From Ferruginibacter sp. (GTDB taxonomy: Bacteria; Bacteroidota; Bacteroidia; Chitinophagales; Chitinophagaceae): 42,444 nucleotides of DNA. Of the stretch, positions 35,772 to 42,444 are shown piece by piece; the stretch's first letter is position 1, and the number at the start of each line of letters is the position of its first letter. The position numbers and the translations under genes are program-made. The notes beneath the pieces were generated by a model. The model was not told the origin of the DNA. It saw only the letters and a list, made by a program, of their open reading frames with translations, and ran no database searches. The stretch spans positions 1 through 42,444 of the forward strand of contig JANXSR010000382.1 of NCBI GenBank assembly GCA_025352625.1, written 5' to 3'.

Positions 35772-36695
35772 ATGCCACTCTCAGCAACGCAAAAAAACTT
35801 TTATACCGGCGCAGTACTGGCAGTAATTACTACCATTATCTGGTCGGGTAATTATGTAATTGCAAAAGGGATTTCTATGGAAGTGCCACCCGTAACCCTG
35901 GCATTTTACAGGTGGGCACTTGCATCCATTTGTATTGCTCCGTTCGCTTTTAAAAAATTTACTCAGGAAAAACAACTCATTCTTCAAAACAAGCAATATA
36001 TATTCTGGACGGCACTTACAGGTGTAACCATCTTCAATACCTTTATTTATCTCGCCGGTCATTATACTTCTGCCATCAACCTTGCTTTGATAGGCACTAC
36101 TTCTTCTCCTGTTTTCATTACGCTCCTGGCTGCCTTCTTTTTAAAAGAACATATCAGCAGGCCCCGTGTTATTGGCATGGTCATTTGCATGGTTGGAATT
36201 CTTTTTTTGCTAAGTCATGGAAACCTGCAAACACTTGCCAGGTTTAGGTTTAGCAAAGGTGATGTATTAATTCTCATCAGCGCTTTTACATTTGCCATCT
36301 ACAATATTTTCGTACGTAAAAAGCCTGCTGCAATTTCTCCATTGGTCTTTTTGTTTACCATATTTACGGTAGGTACAATTTGTCTGTTTCCTTTTTATAT
36401 TTTTGAAATATTACACAGTGCTCCGGTAAAATGGAATACACATATTGTCGTGATTATTTTATACCTCGGAATTGGTAATTCCATCATCGCTTTTTTTTGC
36501 TGGAACGCCTCCATTCAAAAACTGGGTGCATCCGGAACCGGATTGTTTGGTAACCTGATTCCGGTGTTCAGTACCGTTGAGGCGGTGCTATTTTTAGGAG
36601 AACAATTTACCACCGTTCATTTAATAAGCGGCTTGTTGGTGATTGGTGGTTTGGTGATTGCCAATATTACCACAAAAGCTTTTAAAGCATCCTGA
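35772..36695 (+). CDS. EamA/DMT-family transporter
   Basis: A 307-residue inner-membrane protein with two EamA repeats and about ten transmembrane helices. Repeat 1 runs from VLAVITTIIWSGNYVIAKGI through YRWALASICIAPFAF to SSPVFITLLAAFFLKEHISR. Repeat 2 runs from ILISAFTFAIYNIFVRKKP through IILYLGIGNSIIAFFCWN to LIPVFSTVEAVLFLGEQF. The ending SGLLVIGGLVIANITTK is typical. Members export metabolites or amino acids; the substrate here is unknown. ATG at 35772 gives a short N-terminal tail before the first helix. It has no clear operon partner. Confidence 0.9.
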   Translation: MPLSATQKNFYTGAVLAVITTIIWSGNYVIAKGISMEVPPVTLAFYRWALASICIAPFAFKKFTQEKQLILQNKQYIFWTALTGVTIFNTFIYLAGHYTSAINLALIGTTSSPVFITLLAAFFLKEHISRPRVIGMVICMVGILFLLSHGNLQTLARFRFSKGDVLILISAFTFAIYNIFVRKKPAAISPLVFLFTIFTVGTICLFPFYIFEILHSAPVKWNTHIVVIILYLGIGNSIIAFFCWNASIQKLGASGTGLFGNLIPVFSTVEAVLFLGEQFTTVHLISGLLVIGGLVIANITTKAFKAS

Positions 36696-36745
36696 CGATA
36701 GATTATCCAATAGAATAAAGTGAATTAAAAAATATAAATACTATC

Positions 36746-36841
36746 ATGAATAAATTAAAAAAAATTATTGGTTTAACTGTACTGTTAATTGTGATTGAAA
36801 GTAACCTTCCACCCGAGGTCGGTGTCCCCACCGACCTGTAG
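36746..36841 (+). pseudogene. Short open frame cut off by a palindromic repeat
   Basis: Codons from ATG 36746 read MNKLKKIIGLTVLLIVIESN then LPPEVGVPTDL and stop. The first 20 residues look like a signal anchor; the last residues are the translation of the GGTCGGTG palindrome at 36816-36837. It may be a small exported gene whose body was lost when the palindrome was inserted, or a chance frame. Confidence is low. Confidence 0.3.
36816..36837. repeat. GGTCGGTG palindromic repeat, copy 1
   Basis: AGGTCGGTG / CACCGACCT forms a 9-bp stem with a 4-nt loop. Read on the minus strand it is AGGTCGGTGGGGACACCGAC plus CT, very close to copy 2 at 36949-36975. Confidence 0.65.
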
Positions 36842-36948
36842 CAAAAATGAATTATCTTACAAATAAAAGTGAAAGCAAAAGACCTCAATTAAGGCATGTA
36901 TAAGAGTTCGGATGTTTAGACATTTCGGTTAAGTATTATAGAGGCAGA

Positions 36949-36975
36949 CGTGGTCGGTGGGGGCACCGGACCACG
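36949..36975. repeat. GGTCGGTG palindromic repeat, copy 2
   Basis: CGTGGTCGGTG pairs with CACCGGACCACG around GGGG with one bulged G. It shares the core GGTCGGTGGGG-CACCG-ACC with copy 1, so both belong to one small mobile or REP-like family, unrelated to the AAGGTT repeats near the transposase. Confidence 0.6.
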
Positions 36976-37027
36976 GGAAGAAGGGGTTTCTATAATAGGC
37001 TATGCACCAACCACGGAAGTAGAAATC

Positions 37028-37159
37028 ATAATAGGCGCTGGAATAAGGCGATGGTTTTGCAGGGTGGGTTTCCAGTGTCAGCACGTTACTACTATCTGGT
37101 AATAAAAAGTTGCTGCATGGAAGATCAGTAACAAGAAGGCACAGGAGAAGGACACCTGC
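37028..37159 (+). repeat. 132-bp direct repeat, copy 1
   Basis: Runs from ATAATAGGCGCTGGAAT to GGACACCTGC and matches 37852-37984 at roughly 85-90% identity judged by eye, with two or three small indels. Shared stretches include TAATAAAAAGTTGCTGCATG and AGAAGGCACAGGAGAA. Confidence 0.8.
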
Positions 37160-37197
37160 CCAAGGTCCCCTCCACGAGACTTAAACCAACATGGGCA

Positions 37198-37689
37198 TTA
37201 GTGGCTCTTGCGGGCATATTGACTGATAAAATAAACTTTTCCTTTTTCATTAAATTTCCATAATTCATGAAGGTTAGTTGTATCTCTTTTGCCATTATTG
37301 TCCTCCGTATACTCATACCCGTAAACACTTACCAAATCAGATTTTTTATCCGTACTTCTAAATGAAAAGATTGCGTCAATTTTCGTATCAAAGGCTTTAT
37401 ACCTTGCTCTACTTGCTGATAGTACACTAATGAAATTATCTTTACTCCCTTTATATTCTCCTGTTAATCTTTCCAGTTGTACTGTATCGGCTAAGTAACC
37501 TGAAAAATTTGAAAAGTTGTTACTTCCAAATTCCTTCCAAATATTCATTATAACAGCAGAATACTTGTTATTCGTCATTTTAAAAGAAGAAGAATAGGCG
37601 ACTTTGTAAGGGAGAACAGGTGACGCTTTTTGGGCAATTACTTTAATAATTTGAAACGAAAAAAAGGCCATTATGATAAATTTTTTCAT
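37198..37689 (-). CDS. Exported NTF2-like (SnoaL-like) protein
   Basis: A 163-residue protein with signal peptide (IIMAFFSFQIIKVIA-Q) followed by an NTF2-like domain: SAVIMNIWKEFGSNNFSNFS, YLADTVQLERLTGEYKGSKD, VLSASRARYKAFDTKIDAIF, then DLVSVYGYEYTEDNNGKRDT and LHELWKFNEKGKVYFISQYA. These blocks are those of Bacteroidota 'nuclear transport factor 2 family' proteins of unknown function. It is unlike the SnoaL-like protein at 15236 in sequence, so the two are not recent duplicates. The gene is flanked on both sides by direct copies of a 132-bp intergenic repeat, which may have brought it in or allow its loss by recombination. Confidence 0.8.
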   Translation of the reverse strand: MKKFIIMAFFSFQIIKVIAQKASPVLPYKVAYSSSFKMTNNKYSAVIMNIWKEFGSNNFSNFSGYLADTVQLERLTGEYKGSKDNFISVLSASRARYKAFDTKIDAIFSFRSTDKKSDLVSVYGYEYTEDNNGKRDTTNLHELWKFNEKGKVYFISQYARKSH

Positions 37690-38244
37690 GAAAGTTCGTT
37701 TTAGTGTTTTTTAAATACAAACATAATCAACAGGAATTGCAGTTGCAAAAATATTAACGGACTTGTGCGTAGTATTTTTAGTCCCGCCAACATCTCCTCC
37801 AAGGGCTTTTCGCCTCCCACAGGCGCAGGAGTGCATTAACCAAACTAAATGATAATAGGCGCTGGAATGAGGCGATGTTTTTGCAGGGTTAGGTTTTCCT
37901 GTGTCAGCACATTACTACAATCTGATAATAAAAAGTTGCTGCATGGAAGAGAAGTACAAGAAGGCACAGGAGAACGACACCTGCGCCAGATGGAGGGCCG
38001 GGAAGATTTACACAAGGCGTAGAGCAGTACTAATGTAACTATTTTAAATTGGTTAATGAAGTTTTATTAGAAGGCATTTTAAATTATCTCAAGGTTGCCA
38101 ATCTTTTGCAAGATTATTCCTGTTAAGCAGTAGTTTTCGAAAGTTTGGTAACCTTACAAGCAGCACAATTTTAAAGTACCCCTATAAACAATGCCTTTTT
38201 CATTCAGCTAAATAAAACTATCTTTAGTAGCATAAAATATTGGC
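37690..38244. other. Long spacer with second repeat copy
   Basis: Apart from copy 2 of the 132-bp repeat (37852-37984) and a short GCCTCCCACAGGCG hairpin near 37811, nothing is recognised in this 555-bp stretch before the T9SS cargo gene. No clear TAnnTTTG box was seen. Confidence 0.45.
37852..37984 (+). repeat. 132-bp direct repeat, copy 2
   Basis: Same orientation as copy 1, starting ATAATAGGCGCTGGAAT and ending ACGACACCTGC, 824 bp downstream of copy 1. The two copies bracket the NTF2-like gene. Confidence 0.8.
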
Positions 38245-40209
38245 GTGCTGCTTATAAGAAATAGCTACAAATACCACCCGTGGGCAGGCAACTTTTTGTT
38301 AGTGCTTTTTTTTGTTATGTCGTTTACTTTTTTAGGTCTTCCCGCTTACGCACAAAGCTGTCCGGAAAATATTGATTTTGAAAATGGCACTTTTACTGGA
38401 TGGACCTGCTACACAGGTATTACCAGTGCTGTTAATGGTGCAAATGTAATTTCACTTTCGCCATCGGGAGGATCAGTACCTGGCCGGCACACTATGAACA
38501 GTAATACGCTTGAAAAAGACCCCTATGGCGACTTTCCCGTTCTTTGCCCAAATGGCAGCGGACATTCTGTTAGACTGGGAAGCACAAGGGCTGGTGGACA
38601 GGCTGAAGGCATTTCTTATCAATTTAAAATTCCAGCTAACCAAAATTCGTATTCGCTTACTTATTATTATGCCGTGGTATTTCAATCGCCCAACCACCAG
38701 GATTTTGAGCAACCAAGAATGGAAACGGAAATTACCAATGTTAGCGATAACAGTGTTATAAGCTGTGCTTCTTTTTCTTTTATAGCGATAGGCTCCTCCA
38801 TTCCGGGATTTCAGGTTTCAAATTTATCCGATACTATCAACGTGTTGTATAAAAGCTGGTCTGCGGTTACGGTAGATTTATCAGGTAATGCAGGTAAAAC
38901 CATCCAATTATTTTTTAAGACGGCGGATTGTACATTTAGAAGACATTTTGGCTATGCTTATGTTGATGTAAACACAGAGTGCAGTGGTAATTTAAATGGC
39001 GCCACTTTTTGTCCGGATGATACAGCAATAAATATTGTAGCGCCCTACGGTTACGAAAACTATGCCTGGTACGACAGTACTTTGACGAATGTGCTTGGCA
39101 CAGCACAAACACTAACACTTTCCCCCAAGCCTGTTTCAGGAACCACCTTTGCCGTACAGTTACAACCCTATGCCGGCTATGGGTGCCCGAGTACCTTGTT
39201 CACCAGGGTTATTGATTCACTTACAGTTACAGCTGTTGCAGGTAAGGATGCCCTTACGTGCAACGGAGATACCATACAAATTGGGGGCATACCCAAAGAA
39301 GGGCTTGTGTATAAATGGTCGCCGGCTGCAGGGTTAAACAATGCCGCTATTGCAAATCCATTTGCAGCGCCTGGCATTACCACTAATTATATTGTAACAG
39401 CAAGTAACAGCGGGGGAGGATGTAAAACCACGGATACCGTGCAGGTAGTTGCTTCTATTATCGATAATACACTGCAACTAAATGGAAAAAATACCTTTTG
39501 CTTTGGGCATGGGGATAGTGCAGTTTTACACGTTAAGCCGGTAAAAAATATTGTATGGTTTAAAGATGATATTCCGGTTAATGGAACAGCGAACCAACCC
39601 GCATTTAATGTAACCCTTGCAGGAATGTATTACGCCGTTCTTACCAATGATTTGGGTTGTAAGATTACCACGGAGAAAAAGCCAGTGTTGATTGATTATG
39701 ATAAAACCGGTATTACCTACCCGGTAAAATATGCTATTGTAAATCTGCCTTTGGGGCTTACGGTAAGGCCAATTGGGCAAACAGCTCTGTGGAATCCAGT
39801 AGTAAACTTAAATGACCCCGAAAGTTTTGAGCCTACTTTTACAAGCAGCAGGGAACAGTTGTATACCATTACCATCGCAAGCAGGGCTGGATGCATAACC
39901 ACCGATACACAACTGGTAAAAATAGTGAGGCAGGTAGAAATTTATGTGCCTACGGCGTTTACCCCAAACAGCGATGGAAGAAATGATTATTTACATCCCA
40001 TATTTAGAGGGGTGGCCGAAATAAGAATTTTTAGAGTATTTAACCGGTGGGGGCAAATACTTTTTGAAGGAAAAACCGAATTGCCGGGATGGGATGGTAG
40101 TTTTAAAGGCTTGCCTCAACCGCCACAGGCAGTGGTTTGGATGCTTGAATGTGTTGGGCTGGATGGTGTTGTTTATTCAAAAAGCGGATCATCGGTACTA
40201 ATAAGATAA
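38245..40209 (+). CDS. Secreted T9SS type B cargo protein with C-terminal sorting signal
   Basis: Probably a cell-surface or released protein exported by the type IX secretion system. The GTG at 38245 is the best start since it gives a full signal peptide (FLLVLFFVMSFTFLGLPAYA-Q); the first in-frame ATG lies inside it. The N-terminal ~220 residues (IDFENGTFTGWTC, SVRLGSTRAGGQAEGISYQF) look like a jelly-roll/MAM-like binding domain. Ig- or PKD-like parts follow (AGKDALTCNGDTIQIGG, KWSPAAGLNNAAIANPFAAP). The C-terminal domain is the gliding-motility-associated type B signal: VPTAFTPNSDGRNDYLHPIF, RIFRVFNRWGQILFEGK, GWDGSFKGLPQPPQAVVWML. Length 654 aa. The ligand is unknown. Confidence 0.87.
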   Translation: MLLIRNSYKYHPWAGNFLLVLFFVMSFTFLGLPAYAQSCPENIDFENGTFTGWTCYTGITSAVNGANVISLSPSGGSVPGRHTMNSNTLEKDPYGDFPVLCPNGSGHSVRLGSTRAGGQAEGISYQFKIPANQNSYSLTYYYAVVFQSPNHQDFEQPRMETEITNVSDNSVISCASFSFIAIGSSIPGFQVSNLSDTINVLYKSWSAVTVDLSGNAGKTIQLFFKTADCTFRRHFGYAYVDVNTECSGNLNGATFCPDDTAINIVAPYGYENYAWYDSTLTNVLGTAQTLTLSPKPVSGTTFAVQLQPYAGYGCPSTLFTRVIDSLTVTAVAGKDALTCNGDTIQIGGIPKEGLVYKWSPAAGLNNAAIANPFAAPGITTNYIVTASNSGGGCKTTDTVQVVASIIDNTLQLNGKNTFCFGHGDSAVLHVKPVKNIVWFKDDIPVNGTANQPAFNVTLAGMYYAVLTNDLGCKITTEKKPVLIDYDKTGITYPVKYAIVNLPLGLTVRPIGQTALWNPVVNLNDPESFEPTFTSSREQLYTITIASRAGCITTDTQLVKIVRQVEIYVPTAFTPNSDGRNDYLHPIFRGVAEIRIFRVFNRWGQILFEGKTELPGWDGSFKGLPQPPQAVVWMLECVGLDGVVYSKSGSSVLIR

Positions 40210-40353
40210 AACGAAATCTACTCATTCAAAATTGAGTTAATTGATTTAGTTTTTATTGTAGCAGATGATGAATATTTATTCCAATATTTGTATTGTACCC
40301 AGTGCTCCAAATGAAGGAGTTTATTATTGAATAAAAAAAAGCAACTACTTAAC

Positions 40354-40704
40354 ATGAAGTTTTTATCACTAGAACCCTTCGTTCCATCAGGGAGTAATTT
40401 TGAAGGTTCCAAACAATTTTTTCAGGAATTAGGATTTACGATCAATTGGGATGCAGGTGACTACATCAGTTTTGGTAAAGATGATTGCAGCTTCATCTTA
40501 CAACGATATGACGATGCAGCATTTGCACAAAATTTTATGCTTAGTGTAAGGATAGACAATGCCGGGGAATTTTATAATGCAGTAATTGAAAAAAAGTTAG
40601 CCGAAAAATACGGTATCAGGATAACAAAACCAACTAAACAACCTTACGGAACAGAAGTTAATATTATTGATATTGCCGGGGTTTGCTGGCATTTTGTTGA
40701 ATAG
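40354..40704 (+). CDS. VOC-family (glyoxalase/bleomycin-resistance-like) protein
   Basis: A 116-residue single-module protein of the vicinal oxygen chelate fold. ATG at 40354 (MKFLSLEPFVPSG) was chosen over an in-frame TTG 27 bp upstream. Two beta-alpha-beta-beta-beta units are visible: SNFEGSKQFFQELGFTINWD, YISFGKDDCSFILQ, then FMLSVRIDNAGEFYNAVIEK, ITKPTKQPYGTEVNIIDIAG and VCWHFVE. A terminal E/H pair (CWHFVE) is usual in the family. Members act as isomerases, dioxygenases or drug-binding proteins; nothing here favours one. No signal peptide is present. It stands alone. Confidence 0.85.
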   Translation: MKFLSLEPFVPSGSNFEGSKQFFQELGFTINWDAGDYISFGKDDCSFILQRYDDAAFAQNFMLSVRIDNAGEFYNAVIEKKLAEKYGIRITKPTKQPYGTEVNIIDIAGVCWHFVE

Positions 40705-41074
40705 TAAAATGCAACATTTTTTTCAAGAGTCAAACAATGCTTTGTTTCCTGCACCAAGCCGTTTAACGTTAAGAATTATTATTGTTACTTGTGCACTTTT
40801 ACAATGGTTCCTGCTTTCGCCTGCAAATATTTGTAATTGAATGCCGCTATGCATAGGGTGCAATATTTAAACTGGCCGTATTGTTTGGAAAACACAAGTA
40901 TGGGAGAAAATAAAAAAGTAGTGGTATATCCTGAAATATTTTTACAATACCTCAGGGTTATATTTTTTTAATATATTTTTGTTCAGGAAGATTTTAATTA
41001 CAACAGTTTATTTATCTATCACCACATATAATTCGTGCCTTTTGCCAAGTTGGTATTGGTATTAGTAAATTGCA
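40705..41074. other. Spacer without recognised feature
   Basis: About 370 bp between the VOC gene and the next unknown gene. It is AT-rich and holds no repeat, hairpin or open frame that I could support. Confidence 0.4.
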
Positions 41075-42136
41075 ATGAAAAAAATATTATTTCTATCTTT
41101 TTTTATGGTGCTTGCCACAGCGGTAAACTGTCAGGATTTTTCTGCTGATAAGCTGCTGAATATGTTGTCTTTTTCAGTGTCAAAATTAGAAAGCCAGTTA
41201 TTAGACAAAAGATATTATTCTTTAGGAACTGAATTTTCGGGTGATACTGCAATCAGAACTTATTTATATCGACCTGTTATTAAAAAGAAAAAACAAACAG
41301 ATCCGGTAAGTAGAAAATTTCTCCGCTCCGTTCTTAAAGAAACATTTACACTTACTTACCAAACAACTTCAGTAACAGAATATACCGGTATTATTGAGAC
41401 ATTAAAAAAAGGAGGATTTTATTGTGAGTACGAAAAAGACAGTACTGTTAAACCCGCCTCTTATTTATACCAGCATGAAGATTATACGGCCGGTGCAGCA
41501 ATAACTAAAGTTGATACCACATCCTGGTATTCTATTACCGTGTTTAAAAAAATAATGCCTGTTAGCAGAGATGTGCATTTTGCCGAAGACCTGCTGGAAT
41601 TTAGTTCTCATGAATATTTGGTTTATTATTTCGGCGAAAAAAATGTAAAAAAGGATGTCTATTATTTTGCAAAAAATGACATTGTAAATTGTTCTGTGTT
41701 ATTTATTAATACCAAGTTACAGGTTATTTTTGTTTGGAAAGACGGACTGAACAGGCGTAAAATTGATAACCTTTTATTTGGCGGTCAGCATAAGCTGAAA
41801 AGCCAGCAGGAATATGATAAACTGATTGCAGAAAATAGCTGGACGTTGAAAAGCGGGGTACATGCCGGTATGCCGCTGATAGAGCTAAGGACATTGAATG
41901 AAAAAAATATAGCCTTTAGTGCAGGAGACTCTCCTAATCCCGGGTTGGTTTTTCCTGAATCAACCGGCAAAGTTGATTTTAAAAATGCAGATGTGATTTT
42001 AGGATGTATCAATTGCAGCGATGATAAATTTGAAAGTACTCAAATGATGTATGCAGATAAAGCTATGGATGACGGCAGAGTTTTATTTGTTTTAACTATA
42101 GCACTATACCCGATGATAACAGGCATTTTCGAATAA
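41075..42136 (+). CDS. Exported protein of unknown function
   Basis: Not recognised. The 353-residue protein begins with a signal peptide (MKKILFLSFFMVLATAVNC-Q; the Cys at 19 could make it a lipoprotein, but the region lacks a good lipobox). The mature part is Lys/Tyr-rich with alternating beta-like stretches, for example DTAIRTYLYRPVIKKKKQTD, FTLTYQTTSVTEYTGIIET, TTSWYSITVFKKIMP and EYLVYYFGEKNVKKDVYYFA. The second half contains WTLKSGVHAGMPLIELRTLN, a layout that recurs in secreted Bacteroidota proteins where a short motif G-M-x-L-x-x-L-x-x-L-N precedes a small C-terminal domain. There are no catalytic motifs I can name. It stands alone between two spacers. Confidence 0.75.
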   Translation: MKKILFLSFFMVLATAVNCQDFSADKLLNMLSFSVSKLESQLLDKRYYSLGTEFSGDTAIRTYLYRPVIKKKKQTDPVSRKFLRSVLKETFTLTYQTTSVTEYTGIIETLKKGGFYCEYEKDSTVKPASYLYQHEDYTAGAAITKVDTTSWYSITVFKKIMPVSRDVHFAEDLLEFSSHEYLVYYFGEKNVKKDVYYFAKNDIVNCSVLFINTKLQVIFVWKDGLNRRKIDNLLFGGQHKLKSQQEYDKLIAENSWTLKSGVHAGMPLIELRTLNEKNIAFSAGDSPNPGLVFPESTGKVDFKNADVILGCINCSDDKFESTQMMYADKAMDDGRVLFVLTIALYPMITGIFE

Positions 42137-42327
42137 TAATCCTCCTGATATTTCTGCAAAATAATCCCTGTTAATTGTACGAACGGGTAGCACAAAAATG
42201 TTTACGCTGAAGGCTTCAACAGCAACTGTTGAATGTGCAGAATTATGATATTTATGATAATTGAGGATCTCTTCTATAGTCTGAGATTTTTTTCAACTTC
42301 AATCGGCTCACGTCATTTAAGTGGGGA

Positions 42328-42444
42328 CTAAGCAAAAAGTTTTTGTAGTCTGAATAAAAAAAACTTGGTATCAACTACGCCTCTTTGATTGGCCCTGAAT
42401 AGTTTTATTTTAGAATTAAATGATTCTGCATTGGCATTTGTATT
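42328..42444 (-). CDS. Transposase C-terminal fragment (IS element cut by the window edge)
   Basis: The minus strand is open from the right edge to TAG at 42328-42330 and reads NTNANAESFNSKIKLFRANQ then RGVVDTKFFLFRLQKLFA. The pattern N-A-x-A-E-S-F-N-x-K-I-K-x-F-R-A with F-F-L-F-R-L at the end is that of the C-terminus of DDE transposases of the ISL3-like group frequent in Bacteroidota, where the Glu of AESFN is the last catalytic acidic residue. The rest lies outside the window. The IS end would lie somewhere in 42137-42327, where no inverted repeat could be paired. Confidence 0.75.
   Translation of the reverse strand, partial: NTNANAESFNSKIKLFRANQRGVVDTKFFLFRLQKLFA

Larger units (their letters stand above)
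36842..37197. other. Intergenic region with palindrome and repeat copy
   Basis: Between the EamA gene and the NTF2-like gene no solid gene is seen. It contains the second GGTCGGTG palindrome and copy 1 of the 132-bp direct repeat. A minus-strand frame through the repeat is open in copy 1 only; copy 2 has a one-base length difference, which argues against coding. Confidence 0.5.

Noticed and set aside
37125..37328. Minus-strand frame of 67 codons next to the NTF2-like gene
   Set aside because: It overlaps the well-supported NTF2-like gene in another frame, and its 3' half lies in the repeated non-coding segment.

Overview
The window reads as a chromosomal segment of a Bacteroidota bacterium, most likely of the Chitinophagaceae. 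Supporting signs are a SusC/SusD pair, a fused five-helix succinate dehydrogenase cytochrome b, a type IX secretion (T9SS type B) C-terminal signal, TAnnTTTG-type promoter boxes, AT-rich spacers and a Nudix-type sugar regulator. No rRNA or tRNA gene was recognised. All family calls are made by reading translations and motifs; no database search was run.

Layout. 1-1165: the end of a BNR/photosystem II stability-factor-like beta-propeller protein, then a decayed fragment of another propeller gene. 1414-5116: sdhC-sdhA-sdhB (succinate:quinone oxidoreductase). 5284-7120 (minus): a GntR-type regulator with a sugar-binding-like domain and an NrtR/AraR-like Nudix regulator, divergent from a carbohydrate locus. 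7307-34727: a polysaccharide- or glycoside-utilisation locus centred on alpha-L-rhamnose. It holds SusC, SusD, three GH78-type proteins (one frameshifted), one GH106 alpha-L-rhamnosidase, two type-B carboxylesterases, an SGNH hydrolase, a YceI protein, a SnoaL-like protein, a LigB/DODA-type extradiol dioxygenase and a lipoprotein with a sugar-isomerase-like TIM barrel. The C-terminus of a second SusD survives as a pseudogene at 18362-18728. 23605-25030 is a mobile or repeat island around a Y1 (REP-associated) transposase. 34841-42136: ordinary or poorly known genes (EamA transporter, NTF2-like protein, T9SS cargo, VOC protein, two unrecognised exported proteins), with a duplicated 132-bp intergenic repeat and GGTCGGTG palindromes. 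The right edge cuts into an IS transposase.

How the genes may work together. SusCD would bind and import rhamnosylated material. GH78 and GH106 enzymes would remove alpha-L-rhamnose, and the esterases and SGNH hydrolase would remove acyl groups. The extradiol dioxygenase suggests a catechol-type aglycone. Three rhamnoside-related transcription units (SusC, GH106 and the frameshifted GH78) share a 23-bp motif exactly 17 bp before a TA-starting -7-like box. This is the best evidence in the window for a common regulon.

The most interesting structures are the shared promoter motif, the transposase gene tightly enclosed by inverted two-block repeats that even supply its stop codon, the 112-bp tandem array behind it, and signs of loss in the locus (SusD remnant, GH78 frameshift).
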